DNA from: Candidatus Thiodiazotropha sp. (ex Myrtea sp. 'scaly one' KF741663)
GTDB taxonomy: Bacteria > Pseudomonadota > Gammaproteobacteria > Chromatiales > Chromatiaceae
NCBI GenBank assembly: GCA_025655555.1
Contig: JAHXIQ010000003.1
Span: 62,001 to 126,000, forward strand
Direction: 5' to 3'
DNA length: 64,000 bases
The notes below the pieces were generated by a model. The model searched no databases. It was not told where the DNA came from and saw nothing but the letters and a program-made list of their open reading frames with translations. A program made the position numbers and the translations under genes. Positions 42,043 through 51,622 of this stretch are shown here, one piece after another (position 1 is the stretch's first letter; each line of letters begins with the position of its first letter).

Positions 42043-43530
42043 ATGATGCCGGCAACTCAACCACCCAGGCCACCCAAAACACTGGTCGAGTTTCGTGCAT
42101 CGTATACTGCTGCCGGCATCGGAGAAATCCCCCTTCGAGAACTGGTTAACCAGGAGCTATTGATATTCAAGCCCGACTCGACACTGCGCAGCACCCTGTT
42201 TGAGCTCAATCGAGTGGGTGTTCAAGCCGGAGTGGTCGCAATAGAGCGTGATACGCCCTTGGGAATCGTCACGCTGCACGATTTGGTCGACGCGATAACT
42301 CGCATGGGTGCAGATCTCGACGAGCCTGTCTTCCTTTTTATGACTGCTGCTCCTGTCTCCTTGCCTGCCGATTCACCAGCACATCGAGCGAAAGTTGCCT
42401 TGACGCGGGGGCGCTTGAGTCATGTGGTGCTGGTCGAACCCGATGGCCAGATTTTCAACCTGTTGTCACCGGTCGACCTACCTGGCTTTCGCGAGGGCGG
42501 GGCCGATGCACTGGTTCAAAACATCGAGCTGTCAAACAATGTGGACAGCATGGCAAAGGCATCGGAAGCCGTCCGGCAGCGCGGCCGGGAACTTTTTGCC
42601 AGTGGTATGGGTGTGGAAGCCTTGTCCCAATGGATGTCCGGCCTTAACGATCTGCTCTGCATGCGTGTGATCGAGTTGATTGCCGACGAATTCGATCTGC
42701 CGCCCGTGTCTTGGTGTTGGATGGCATTCGGTTCCGAAGGACGGTTGGAGCAGACGTTCGCAACGGACCAGGACAATGGTTTGATTTTTCAACCCGAGAA
42801 AGAATCTGACACACCCAAAATTCGCACTGCCTTGGTGGAATTCGCCAGAGCGGTCAATAAAGCACTCGACCACTGCGGGTTCGGACTTTGCCGAGGTGAT
42901 ATCATGGCAGGCAACCCCAACTTGTGCCTTTCGGTTCGTGAATGGCAACACAGGTTTCAGCGCTGGATGACGACCCCCGACCCCAAGGCGTTGTTGAATG
43001 CCACCATATTCTTCGACTTCCGGCCGCTTTACGGGCAAAACGAACTGGTTGATGATCTGCATCATTGGCTATTGCCACAGCCAGCCAAACATTCACGTTT
43101 TCTGCATGCCATGGCAGTGGAGGCGCTTACTTGCACGCCACCCTTGGGTTGGCTGGGTACTTTTTCCTATGACGGCGGTAGCCGGTATCCGCATACCATT
43201 GATTTAAAAAAGCACGGCAGCCGTCTGTTTGTCGATGCTGCGCGTATATGGACTCTGAAACACGGTATTTGGTCAAGTAACACCGTGGAACGTTTGCGTA
43301 TCGCAGGAGCGAAGATGCAGCGTACTACCACTGACACCATCTCCTCTGTCGAGGCATTCGATTTCATCCAACGTATACGCATAAAAAGACAGTTGGATGG
43401 AGGTACCTATGACGAAGTCAATCGGGTCAATCCAAAACACCTCAGCGAAACGCAAAAGCAAATGTTGAAAGAAGCTTTCAGACAAGCGAAATCATTGCAG
43501 TTGAGATTGCGGCAGGAATTCGTGGATTAA
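42043..43530 (+). CDS. CBS / DUF294 nucleotidyltransferase-like signalling protein
   Basis: 495 residues from the ATG at 42043 (an in-frame TTG at 42025 overlaps the previous stop; AGGGGAAATAGTC favours 42043). The first part has two CBS motifs (LLIFKPDSTLRSTLFELNRV and HVVLVEPDGQIFNLLSPVDL) that usually bind adenine nucleotides. The rest is DUF294 plus its C-terminal partner domain: CWMAFGSEGRLEQTFATDQD is the nucleotidyltransferase-like active motif (GSxxR...DxD), followed by FDFRPLYGQ and WTLKHGIWSSNTVERLR. Such proteins stand beside ActP/CrbS genes in many proteobacteria, probably in the same signalling pathway. Enzymatic activity is not established. Confidence 0.88.
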   Translation: MMPATQPPRPPKTLVEFRASYTAAGIGEIPLRELVNQELLIFKPDSTLRSTLFELNRVGVQAGVVAIERDTPLGIVTLHDLVDAITRMGADLDEPVFLFMTAAPVSLPADSPAHRAKVALTRGRLSHVVLVEPDGQIFNLLSPVDLPGFREGGADALVQNIELSNNVDSMAKASEAVRQRGRELFASGMGVEALSQWMSGLNDLLCMRVIELIADEFDLPPVSWCWMAFGSEGRLEQTFATDQDNGLIFQPEKESDTPKIRTALVEFARAVNKALDHCGFGLCRGDIMAGNPNLCLSVREWQHRFQRWMTTPDPKALLNATIFFDFRPLYGQNELVDDLHHWLLPQPAKHSRFLHAMAVEALTCTPPLGWLGTFSYDGGSRYPHTIDLKKHGSRLFVDAARIWTLKHGIWSSNTVERLRIAGAKMQRTTTDTISSVEAFDFIQRIRIKRQLDGGTYDEVNRVNPKHLSETQKQMLKEAFRQAKSLQLRLRQEFVD

Positions 43531-43858
43531 CTTGAGTTGTACTTTTTTTACTGCCGCTGTCGATTTGTTCTCAGTACGCCCTGCGAGAGTGGATTTACAT
43601 TTTAAAGTACCCGGGGTTTTCATTGAAAGTTATCTCCCAAGACGATAACTAGTGAAATTTTGCTATACACAAGGTAATCAGGGGCTGTTACAAAATACTG
43701 CTCTAAAAACATATGACTCACACCGTCCGTATAACGAGATGCCAGGTGTCCAGATATTTAAAGCTGCTATTAAAAATCCACGGGGTGAAATAAACAGATC
43801 CAAGTATCTTACTGATAGATGCGTGTCCTTGTGACTGAATGATATGAGTTTTATCTCT
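43531..43858 (+). other. Intergenic region with no clear gene
   Basis: 328 bases between convergent genes. A 60-codon frame is present but not protein-like. No strong hairpin terminator is recognised. Confidence 0.5.
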
Positions 43859-46800
43859 TCATTGTGAAAGTGCCACCATGGCGAGATGTTTGGCTTTACT
43901 GAAATCATTCTTACCACTGCCCAGTTTTGGAATTGTCTCAATTGGGATCAACTCTGACGGGCGCATCAGGGGGTAAAGTTCTGACTGATTGATGAGTTGC
44001 TTTAGCTCATCCTTATTGATGTCTCCTGTAAACAAGAGCACTACTTTTTCACCCTTCTTGCCATCGGGTAGTGATGTGGCAAGTATTTCCGTGTCCGTTG
44101 GTAATAATTTTCCTATCACCCCTTCGATGGCGCCGAGACTGATCATTTCTCCACCTATCTTCGCAAATCTGGAGTAACGGTCTACGATGGTGAGAAAACC
44201 ATCCTCATCCGCATGTCCTTTGTCCCCGGTCTTGTACCAGCGCGTGCCTTCAATCTCGACAATCGCTTCAGCTGTTTTCTTTGGGTCTTTGAGGTAACCC
44301 AGCATTACCTGGGTGCCGCCGAACAGGATGAGGCCATCCTTGCCCACAGGTAGTACTTCCATAGTCTCTGGATCGACGATGCGGAAGCTACCTCCCGGTA
44401 AGGGCATGCCGACCGTTCCTGGTTTACTACCTTGCTGTATACGCCAATCCAGCGGGTCAATACGATCCGGAATGTTGACACTGGCGACCGGTGTGGTCTC
44501 GGTGGTGCCATAGCCCTCGTAGATATCTTTGTTGAACTTCAATTTAAAGGCATCTCTGACTTCAGGGCTCAACCGTTCAGCACCGGCCACCACGACTCTT
44601 AGAGAATCCAGCATTAGCGGATGAATATGGCGGTTACGGATAAACAGGCGCAGGAAAGTCGAGGTGCCGCAGAACACTGTGGCCTGATATTTCGCCACCG
44701 CCTTTGCGATGTTCAGGGCATCTGTCGGATCTGGGTGGCAGATCACCGGCATCCCCTCAACCAATGGCATCAATCCTGTAACCGTGAGGCCAAATGCATG
44801 AAACAGGGGTAGGGTAGCCATCACAATATCCTCATGCCGGGTGTCCAGTACATCAGAGACTTGGCGAATATTCGCCATGATATTGCGGTGACTCAGCACC
44901 ACACCTTTTGGTTCTCCCTCGCTGCCACTGGAGAAGAGAATCGCAGCCGGTTGCTCCAGTGAGGCAGATTTACCGAATATGATATAGAGCAGGCGAGCCG
45001 GTAGAATTATCGAAGCGGATAAAAGTGCCAGTTTACTATAGACGCCGATCTCATCTTTCAGCACTTCGAGATAAATAACTTCCACCTGATCCAGCAGTCC
45101 CTGAAGATCCACACCTCGCTGTTCCAACTTTTTGATAAAACGACTTGATGTATAGATTGTACGGACCTCAGCCTTTTTCACGGCTGACTGTAGTGCCTGT
45201 AGACTGGATGTATAGTTCAAGTTAACCAGTGTCTTGCCTTGTAACAAGGCAGCCATATTGGTAATCACACCCACACTGCTGGTAGGTAGCAGTAAACCGA
45301 TGTTTTGCTCAGGTGAACGTTTGGCAATTAAGCGGGAGAAAGCTAACACTGCGGTCATGGCCTTGTAACCTGAGAGGGCAGTCTCTCCTTTGGCATCTGC
45401 AATACAAAGATCACTGCCTCGGCGTTTGGTTGTACGCAGCCATGCCAGCGGGATGGGGTCGAGTGTCAGAGTGTGTTGCTCCCAGGTTTTAATGGAGAGA
45501 TCAAACACATGTCGTTTCAATTCATGAGCCGGTGTGTCCATGGGTAAGGGCTTGCCAAAGGCGACAATCACATCACCACGAAGCCCATTACTGCGGCTCT
45601 CTTGCAGTTTCTCGCTTGAGCGGGAGAAGTGGCTTCCCCACAGACCACGTAGATAGAAGGGTAGGATGACGCCGTCCACTCCTTCGGCAGCTTTTTCATA
45701 ACCCTTCTTGAATTCACCCAACTGCCCATTACGGCTGATAGAGCCTTCTGGAAACAAGCAGACCACTTCACCGGCCCGCAACAGCTCATTAATACTCTCC
45801 AGGGCATCTCTACTCTGACCGCCGGTAATCGGGATCACCCCAAAAAGATCCAGGAACCACTTCAAGTACCAGCGTTGGTAGATTCCCCGGTACATGACGA
45901 AACGTACGGGTCGAGGAGACCCGATTTGTACCATTGCCCAATCGAGCCAGCTGATGTGGTTGCCCAGCAGGAGAACGCCACCCTCGGCAGGTAGGTTATC
46001 GAATCCCATTACCTGGATACGGTGGGTGCTGGAAAATAGTCGTGCGATAACATAACGCACCAGGGATTGGGGTAACTGGTAGATGGTATAGAGTGCGCCT
46101 GCCAGAGCGGTGAAAGTCAGCAGATGAAACAGTTCCACACTGTCGATGCCTTGAATGGCAAAGAATACGGTCAGGCCCAGGAAACTCAGCATCACCAGGT
46201 TCTGAACCCAGTTGTTGCCGGCCAACACAATACCCAGCTCCTTATCTTTTGCATGGAACTGGATCAGTGCATTCAGGGGTACGATGAAGAGTCCGCCAGC
46301 GGTTCCAAGCAATAGAAAATTGAGCGCCAGTAAACTGGTGGTGTTCAACTGGGGTATGAAAAAGATTGCGACTACGATTCCGAGTGCGCCCAATGGGACA
46401 AGGCCGGTCTCAATATAGTGTTTTGAGGCCTTACCAGCGATCAGGGAACCGATGATGATGCCGATACCGGAACAGGCCATCAGACCCTGGATGACTATGG
46501 TATTGCTCTCTCCCATAGATTGCTTGGCAAAGGCCGGAAAGGCGGCCAGTACCACCTGGGAGATGCCCCAGAATACCGACAAGCCGACAATAGACAGCCA
46601 GATCGTTCGATGGCTGAAGATTTTTGACAGATTGCCGCGTAGATAACGACCGGTGCGATAGTCTTGCCAGTCAAAGCTAATATCTACTGCTTCCTTGCGG
46701 CACTTAGGCAGGCGCTGGGCCAGTAACCACTCTACTGAGGCAAAAGCTACCAAGAGCCAACCTGTTGGTGCAATTGCCTGCAATATCTCTGCCTCATGGG

Positions 46801-47314
46801 TGTAGACCACACCAGACAGACTTCCCTCAAAGAACATCGAAAAAACAAAAATGCCGGTCAAGATAGCGACGATAGTCACTGCCTGCACCACTCCGTTGGC
46901 CGTGGCGAGCTTTTCCTTGCCGGCGATTTCTTTGATATAGCCATACTTGGCCGGAGAATAGATAGCGCTTTGCACTGCCAGCAGAAAGGTCAGTCCGAAT
47001 GCGAATTGAAACCAACCCATGTAATAGGCGAGGGTGATCAATAGGGTCAATCCTACCGCCACTGCCGCACTGATTTGCATCACGCGTGGCTTGCGATAGC
47101 GATCCGAGATAAAACCCGCAGGACTGAACAGCAACAGATAGGGCAGAAGAATTAAACTGTTGACGATGGCAGTGAGGATGATTTGAGTCTGTCCATCGTA
47201 AATCTTGAACACCGTATTTTGGATTAGGATCTTGTGTCCAAGATCTACAAAGGCGTTAAGAAAAACGATGAGTAAAAACGGGATGAACCCAGTGAGTTTA
47301 AAAAGTTTATCCAT
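43859..47314 (-). CDS. aas: LplT-PlsC-Aas fusion: lysophospholipid flippase, acyltransferase and acyl-ACP synthetase
   Basis: 1151 residues combining three functions for re-acylating lysophosphatidylethanolamine. Residues ~1-415 are an MFS transporter (LplT-like: LFSPAGFISDRYRKPRVMQ and ~12 helices). Residues ~430-625 are a PlsC acyltransferase with GNHISWLDWAMV (HxxxxD) and LFPEGSISRNG. Residues ~655-1151 are an AMP-forming acyl-ACP synthetase with AAILFSSGSEGEPKGVVLSH, IYEGYGTTETTP and WYKTGDKGHADEDGFLTIVDR. In E. coli lplT and aas are separate genes; this fused form is known in other proteobacteria. A TetR gene follows the start region, so membrane lipid state may control it, though its operators point to the next operon. 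Confidence 0.95.
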   Translation of the reverse strand: MDKLFKLTGFIPFLLIVFLNAFVDLGHKILIQNTVFKIYDGQTQIILTAIVNSLILLPYLLLFSPAGFISDRYRKPRVMQISAAVAVGLTLLITLAYYMGWFQFAFGLTFLLAVQSAIYSPAKYGYIKEIAGKEKLATANGVVQAVTIVAILTGIFVFSMFFEGSLSGVVYTHEAEILQAIAPTGWLLVAFASVEWLLAQRLPKCRKEAVDISFDWQDYRTGRYLRGNLSKIFSHRTIWLSIVGLSVFWGISQVVLAAFPAFAKQSMGESNTIVIQGLMACSGIGIIIGSLIAGKASKHYIETGLVPLGALGIVVAIFFIPQLNTTSLLALNFLLLGTAGGLFIVPLNALIQFHAKDKELGIVLAGNNWVQNLVMLSFLGLTVFFAIQGIDSVELFHLLTFTALAGALYTIYQLPQSLVRYVIARLFSSTHRIQVMGFDNLPAEGGVLLLGNHISWLDWAMVQIGSPRPVRFVMYRGIYQRWYLKWFLDLFGVIPITGGQSRDALESINELLRAGEVVCLFPEGSISRNGQLGEFKKGYEKAAEGVDGVILPFYLRGLWGSHFSRSSEKLQESRSNGLRGDVIVAFGKPLPMDTPAHELKRHVFDLSIKTWEQHTLTLDPIPLAWLRTTKRRGSDLCIADAKGETALSGYKAMTAVLAFSRLIAKRSPEQNIGLLLPTSSVGVITNMAALLQGKTLVNLNYTSSLQALQSAVKKAEVRTIYTSSRFIKKLEQRGVDLQGLLDQVEVIYLEVLKDEIGVYSKLALLSASIILPARLLYIIFGKSASLEQPAAILFSSGSEGEPKGVVLSHRNIMANIRQVSDVLDTRHEDIVMATLPLFHAFGLTVTGLMPLVEGMPVICHPDPTDALNIAKAVAKYQATVFCGTSTFLRLFIRNRHIHPLMLDSLRVVVAGAERLSPEVRDAFKLKFNKDIYEGYGTTETTPVASVNIPDRIDPLDWRIQQGSKPGTVGMPLPGGSFRIVDPETMEVLPVGKDGLILFGGTQVMLGYLKDPKKTAEAIVEIEGTRWYKTGDKGHADEDGFLTIVDRYSRFAKIGGEMISLGAIEGVIGKLLPTDTEILATSLPDGKKGEKVVLLFTGDINKDELKQLINQSELYPLMRPSELIPIETIPKLGSGKNDFSKAKHLAMVALSQ

Positions 47315-47456
47315 GGCTTGAGCCTTTTATTATTGATGTAGTCGGGGGTTGAAATACAACACCCAAAGTTGTGAGTTGTTCCAACGAGTGTTTTCTTTTA
47401 ACCGATGTCATTGATCGTGTCATATCCATCGGCATGAATCAGCACGCTGACGTCAC

Positions 47457-48059
47457 TCAGTGGCCGGTAAATCCTCTGAGGTAGTTGTCCATCAGGGATT
47501 GGCTCAGATCCTGTACAGAGTCAACACCGACCACGTCAAGTTTACGGGTGACTGCCAGAATGCAGATACCATGCACTCCACCCCACAAAGCACGGGCGGC
47601 TTGGGTTATTTCCTGGGGTGAATGTCGTTTGGCAAGTGGTTCGAGTCCTGTCTCCACCAAGAGAAACATACGGGCTACTTTCTCCAGGAACCACTTGGGT
47701 GTCTCATGATCCTCCGGTAAATGGTGCTCGAAAATCATCTCCCAGCGGTGAGGGTCTTCATCGGCAAAGCGAATGTAGGTATGACCGAGTTGTAGCAGAC
47801 GTTCCCGGGCATCCTGGTGTTGATTCTGTTCCTTCACCATCTGGGTATGGAGATGGTCCAGTGTGCGACCATTAACCTGTAGGATTAAATCGTCTAAGTT
47901 GTCGAATACCAGGTAGAGGGTGCCAACCGTATAGCCAATTGCACTTGCCACCTTGCGGGCGCTGAGGCCTGTATACCCCTGTTCCGAGGCAATTGTCTCG
48001 GCGGCTGCCAGGGCCATTTCACGTATTTCTTCTCGGCTATGATCACTGCGTCTGGACAT
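47457..48059 (-). CDS. TetR-family transcriptional regulator
   Basis: 200 residues. The N-terminal helix-turn-helix is typical: REEIREMALAAAETIASEQG, YTGLSARKVASAIGYTVGTLY, then LVFDNLDDLILQVN. The C-terminal ligand domain is of the WHG-like kind (WGGVHGICILAVTRKLD). It stands divergent from the VIT/vWA operon; the gap contains four copies of a palindromic TGAAC-x3-GTTCA motif, so it most likely represses itself and that operon. The aas gene lies 142 bases beyond its end on the same strand, so co-transcription with aas is possible. Confidence 0.9.
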   Translation of the reverse strand: MSRRSDHSREEIREMALAAAETIASEQGYTGLSARKVASAIGYTVGTLYLVFDNLDDLILQVNGRTLDHLHTQMVKEQNQHQDARERLLQLGHTYIRFADEDPHRWEMIFEHHLPEDHETPKWFLEKVARMFLLVETGLEPLAKRHSPQEITQAARALWGGVHGICILAVTRKLDVVGVDSVQDLSQSLMDNYLRGFTGH

Positions 48060-48105
48060 GGCTGGATTATCCTATCGGATCATGAAAATTAATTTAACGG
48101 GTTAT

Positions 48106-48286
48106 TGAACAGTGTTTAGTGATGTGCTATAAAATAATTGAACATCGTTCATAATGCAAGTGCCCCGCAGAGATTGCGGGGTTTTGAAGACGATTAATTG
48201 AACGATGTTTAATTCTTGTTCTTATCTGTTCTTATAGCCAATAAGCTTCTCAGACAGAACTGCAATATTTAATTGAACACTGTTCA
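48106..48286. promoter_or_regulatory. Four TetR operator candidates
   Basis: Copies: TGAACAGTGTTTA (48106-48118), TGAACATCGTTCA (48139-48151), TGAACGATGTTTA (48199-48211), TGAACACTGTTCA (48274-48286). Two are perfect palindromes apart from the central base and two are half-degenerate. They span the divergent promoter region between the TetR gene and 48304-50394; the last lies 17 bases before the start codon. Confidence 0.8.
48163..48185 (+). terminator. Hairpin with T-run inside the divergent promoter region
   Basis: CCCCGC / GCGGGG stem around AGAGATT, followed by TTTT on the plus strand, between operator copies 2 and 3. It may stop plus-strand transcripts begun near copies 1-2. Confidence 0.55.
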
Positions 48287-48303
48287 TAAACAAGGAGATA
48301 ACT

Positions 48304-50394
48304 ATGACAACCCGACATCTTTTACGAAAAGCATGGCAGGGGATCTTGCTTACCTCAGCATTTTTGACGGCCACGCTGACTCAGGCTGCCGGCCTGTTAC
48401 AACCGAGCGATGGTAGTCTGCCAGCATTGGAAATTACGGATCATCAGGTCAATGTGGTGATTGAGGACGGTTATGCTGTGACGACAGTAGATCAGGTGTT
48501 TCACAACCCTCACAGCCAAGATCTGGAAGCCCACTACTCGTTTCCTGTACCCGAACACGGATCAGTCGCTGAGTTCACTCTCTGGATCGATGGTAAGCCG
48601 GTAACCGGTGAGGTACTGGAGCGCCAACAGGCCAAACAGGTCTACGAGGAAGAGAAAGCAGCAGGCAGAGACGCCGGTATTACAGAGAAGGAGAGTTACA
48701 AGACCTTCGATGCCCGGGTTTCCCCAGTACGTGCCGGACAGGAGACCCGCGTTCGTTTGGTTTACTTCCAACCGGCGCAGGTGGATACGGGAATCGGTCG
48801 CTATGTCTATCCCCTGGAGGAGGGTGGCGTGGATGAGGAAAAGCTGGCCTTCTGGACTGCCAACGAGAAGGTGAACCGGCAGTTCAGTTTTGACTTACAA
48901 GTCCGCTCCGCTTATCCCGTGGATGCGGTGCGCATGCCAAATCAGCCTCAGGCCTCAGTTCAGCAGTTGGGAGAGGGCGATTGGCGAATCCATCTAGGCA
49001 ATGACGCAACCTCTTCAGTTGAAACCGGTATGGAGAATCCTGAAGAGGAGCATTCGAAGTTAAAAACTCAGACGAGCGCTAGCAGTACCCCTGTTTTCAC
49101 TCTGGACAAAGATCTGGTGGTCTACTGGCGCCATCAGGCTGGGTTACCAGGTAGTGTTGACCTGGTTGCTCACAAGCCTGAAGGCAAAGATCGTGGCACC
49201 TTCATGCTGGTGGTTACCCCTGGTGATGATCTGCGGCCAATTAAGGAAGGTAAGGACTGGGTGTTTGTGTTGGATATATCCGGTTCTATGCAAGGTAAGT
49301 ACGCCACGCTGGCTGATGGTGTACAGCGGGCATTAAAGAAACTAAGTCCGGAAGACCGTTTCCGTATCGTGCTCTTTAATAGCGGAACCCGAGAGCTCAC
49401 ATCAGGTTTCGTCAATGCGACACAAGCTTCGGTTACGAAGTACAGTCAAGCAGTAGCGGCGATCGCACCTAACCAAGGCACCAATCTATATAAAGGCCTT
49501 AAACTTGGACTCAAGTCTTTAGATGCAGATCGTACCAGTGCCTTGGTACTGGTTACCGATGGTGTTGCTAATGTGGGCGTGACTCAACAGCGTCAGTTCA
49601 TCGACCTCATCAAGAAGCGAGACGTCCGCCTTTTTACTTTTGTCATGGGTAACAGCGCCAATCGACCATTGCTGGAGGCAATGACCCGGGCCTCGAATGG
49701 ATTTGCTGTAAGTATTTCCAATAGTGATGACATCGTGGGCCAGTTGCTCACAGCCACTGCCAAGGTGACCCACGAAGCGCTGCATGGCGCCAAACTGAAG
49801 ATCAATGGCATCAAGACTGCAGATCTTACACCGAAACAAATCGGCAGCCTCTATCGGGGCCAGCAGTTAGTGGTCTTTGGTCATTATTGGGGAGATGGGT
49901 TAGCAGACGTGACATTAACCGGACGAGTCTCCGGCGAGAATAAAGCGTATCAGACGCGTTTTGCCTTTCCTGCCGTGGCCACTGAGAACCCTGAAATCGA
50001 ACGTCTCTGGGCCTACGCTGCCATTGAAGCGGCGACAGCAGAGATGAATGACTTTGGTGAAAACCTGGACTTGAAGCAGGCGATTATCGATCTGGGCGTT
50101 GAGTACAGTCTGGTGACCGATTACACGGCTATGGTTGTGGTCCGGGATGAGGTGTTCGAGCAACGTGGGATCGAGCGTAGTAACCAGAAGCGTCTTCAAG
50201 TCGAGCATGCGGCGCAACAACAGCGTGCCGGTCAGGCTGCACCTTCACGGAGAGTGGATACACACAAGCCGATGTATACAGCCTCTCGTCCCAGTCACAG
50301 TGGTGGCGGAGCACTGGATGCATGGAGTCTGTTGATGATCCTGCCACTCGTTTGGTTCACATGGCGTCAGCGCAAAATGGGTGAGGCGAGTTAG
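48304..50394 (+). CDS. Secreted VIT/vWA protein with GlyGly-CTERM-like tail
   Basis: 696 residues with an ACAAGGAGATAACT ribosome site and a signal peptide (about 1-28). A VIT domain (about 35-165: FHNPHSQDLEAHYSFPVPEH, AKQVYEEEKAAGRDAG) precedes a vWA domain (about 315-490) with an intact MIDAS, VFVLDISGSMQG, and LVLVTDGVANVG. The layout is that of the marine proteobacterial sortase-target family. Here the C-terminus is SHSGGGALDAWSLLMILPLV then a basic RQRKMG: a glycine-rich tag, one helix and positive charges, as in GlyGly-CTERM proteins that rhombosortase cleaves. The next gene is that protease, overlapping by one base. A TetR regulator is divergent. Confidence 0.9.
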   Translation: MTTRHLLRKAWQGILLTSAFLTATLTQAAGLLQPSDGSLPALEITDHQVNVVIEDGYAVTTVDQVFHNPHSQDLEAHYSFPVPEHGSVAEFTLWIDGKPVTGEVLERQQAKQVYEEEKAAGRDAGITEKESYKTFDARVSPVRAGQETRVRLVYFQPAQVDTGIGRYVYPLEEGGVDEEKLAFWTANEKVNRQFSFDLQVRSAYPVDAVRMPNQPQASVQQLGEGDWRIHLGNDATSSVETGMENPEEEHSKLKTQTSASSTPVFTLDKDLVVYWRHQAGLPGSVDLVAHKPEGKDRGTFMLVVTPGDDLRPIKEGKDWVFVLDISGSMQGKYATLADGVQRALKKLSPEDRFRIVLFNSGTRELTSGFVNATQASVTKYSQAVAAIAPNQGTNLYKGLKLGLKSLDADRTSALVLVTDGVANVGVTQQRQFIDLIKKRDVRLFTFVMGNSANRPLLEAMTRASNGFAVSISNSDDIVGQLLTATAKVTHEALHGAKLKINGIKTADLTPKQIGSLYRGQQLVVFGHYWGDGLADVTLTGRVSGENKAYQTRFAFPAVATENPEIERLWAYAAIEAATAEMNDFGENLDLKQAIIDLGVEYSLVTDYTAMVVVRDEVFEQRGIERSNQKRLQVEHAAQQQRAGQAAPSRRVDTHKPMYTASRPSHSGGGALDAWSLLMILPLVWFTWRQRKMGEAS

Positions 50395-51035
50395 TGGCCT
50401 CGTTTCTTAAAACCTGGGAGAGCCGTGGCGGCTTATTGCTGCCATGGCGAGCCCTTTTACTGACAACGCTAGCCTTGGCTGGCTACCTTATTTTGGGTGC
50501 TGCACCAGAGGCCTGGGTTTTTGATCGGGCAGCGATCGGCAATGGTGAAGTGTGGCGATTGGTCACAGGTCATTGGGTCCACAGTGATTTTGAGCATGCT
50601 CTCTGGGACATCAGCGCCCTAGTGCTGCTCTGCGTGCTGTTTGAAAAATATCTTCGTGGGCACCTGTTGCTCGCCTTGGGCATCGGTACCCTGGGTGTTG
50701 ATATTTGGCTTTGGTGGATCGATACCGGCCTGCACTACTACTGTGGACTTTCAGGTATTCTGAACACGTTGTTGGTAGTTGGTCTGGTTCAGCTCTGGCG
50801 TGATACGCGCCATCCCCTGGTATGGTTTATCGGCATGAGCGCCATTGCTAAGATCCTACTGGAGATTGGCAGTGGTCAGGCGTTGTTAACGCAGACGTTA
50901 TGGCCTAGTGTACCTGAAGTTCATGCCGTGGGTTTTTTGACTGGTGTCATGCTGGCGATCGTTATTACAACGTCCAGCCATATTCTTCAGGCGAAACTAG
51001 TGAGTACACAATGTTCAATTTTAAAGGTGGGGTGA
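50394..51035 (+). CDS. rrtA: Rhombosortase (rhomboid-type GlyGly-CTERM protease)
   Basis: 213 residues, GTG start overlapping the previous stop (TAGTG). About six transmembrane helices. Rhomboid landmarks of the rhombosortase subfamily: GHWVHSDFEHALWDISALVL near residue 60, YYCGLSGILNTLLVVGLVQLW with the nucleophile Ser of GLSG near residue 121, and EVHAVGFLTGV with the catalytic His near 181. Rhombosortase removes GlyGly-CTERM tails and helps anchor or release surface proteins. The directly preceding VIT/vWA gene has such a tail, so this pair looks like enzyme and dedicated substrate. Confidence 0.9.
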   Translation: MASFLKTWESRGGLLLPWRALLLTTLALAGYLILGAAPEAWVFDRAAIGNGEVWRLVTGHWVHSDFEHALWDISALVLLCVLFEKYLRGHLLLALGIGTLGVDIWLWWIDTGLHYYCGLSGILNTLLVVGLVQLWRDTRHPLVWFIGMSAIAKILLEIGSGQALLTQTLWPSVPEVHAVGFLTGVMLAIVITTSSHILQAKLVSTQCSILKVG

Positions 51036-51172
51036 AGCAGTTCCCCAATGCTAAGTTGCATCTGACAGACAGAATTGAACGGTGAATCGGGTGCTGATGA
51101 ATATAGATCACTGCAACTTGATCGTATTCCATTATCGGAAGATAAAGGTCCCTAACGGCAGAGGGATTTGCG

Positions 51173-51622
51173 CTATTTCGCCAGCAATCTATCCAGTTGA
51201 TTGGCGAATGCCTGACGGTCAGCCTGGCTGAAAGAGGGAGGTCCGCCTGTATCCACACCGCTACCACGCAGTGTATCCATGAAGTCACGCATGGTAAGAC
51301 GTTGGCGAATATTCTCTTTTGTATAGAGCTCACCCCGCGGATTCAAAGCCAGTGCACCTTTGTCTATCACCTCAGAGGCCAAGGGGATATCCGCAGTAAT
51401 CACCAGGTCATCTGCATGGGTCTCCTGCACGATATGGTTGTCAGCGACATCGAACCCGGCGGCAACCTGCACAAAGCGGATGAACCGGGATTTTGGGATA
51501 GTGATTGGTTGATTGGCTACTAGCGTTACAGATACGCCGACCCGCTCGGCAGCCCGAAACAGGATCTCTTTGATGACTTTTGGGCAGGCATCGGCATCAA
51601 CCCAGATGTGTTTCAGGCTCAT
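51173..51622 (-). CDS. yaiI: YaiI/YqxD family protein (UPF0178)
   Basis: 149 residues, the usual length. Family landmarks: [20 protein letters not shown] at the N-terminus, [34 protein letters not shown], and [20 protein letters not shown] followed by [15 protein letters not shown]. The conserved Asp residues form a PIN-like/NYN-like nuclease site in structural predictions of the family; the biological role is unknown. It is convergent with the rhombosortase gene and divergent from the rhlE leader. Confidence 0.93.
   Translation of the reverse strand: MSLKHIWVDADACPKVIKEILFRAAERVGVSVTLVANQPITIPKSRFIRFVQVAAGFDVADNHIVQETHADDLVITADIPLASEVIDKGALALNPRGELYTKENIRQRLTMRDFMDTLRGSGVDTGGPPSFSQADRQAFANQLDRLLAK

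Noticed and set aside
43652..43834. 60-codon ORF between DUF294 and aas
   Set aside because: Non-ATG start, no ribosome site and no protein-like features.
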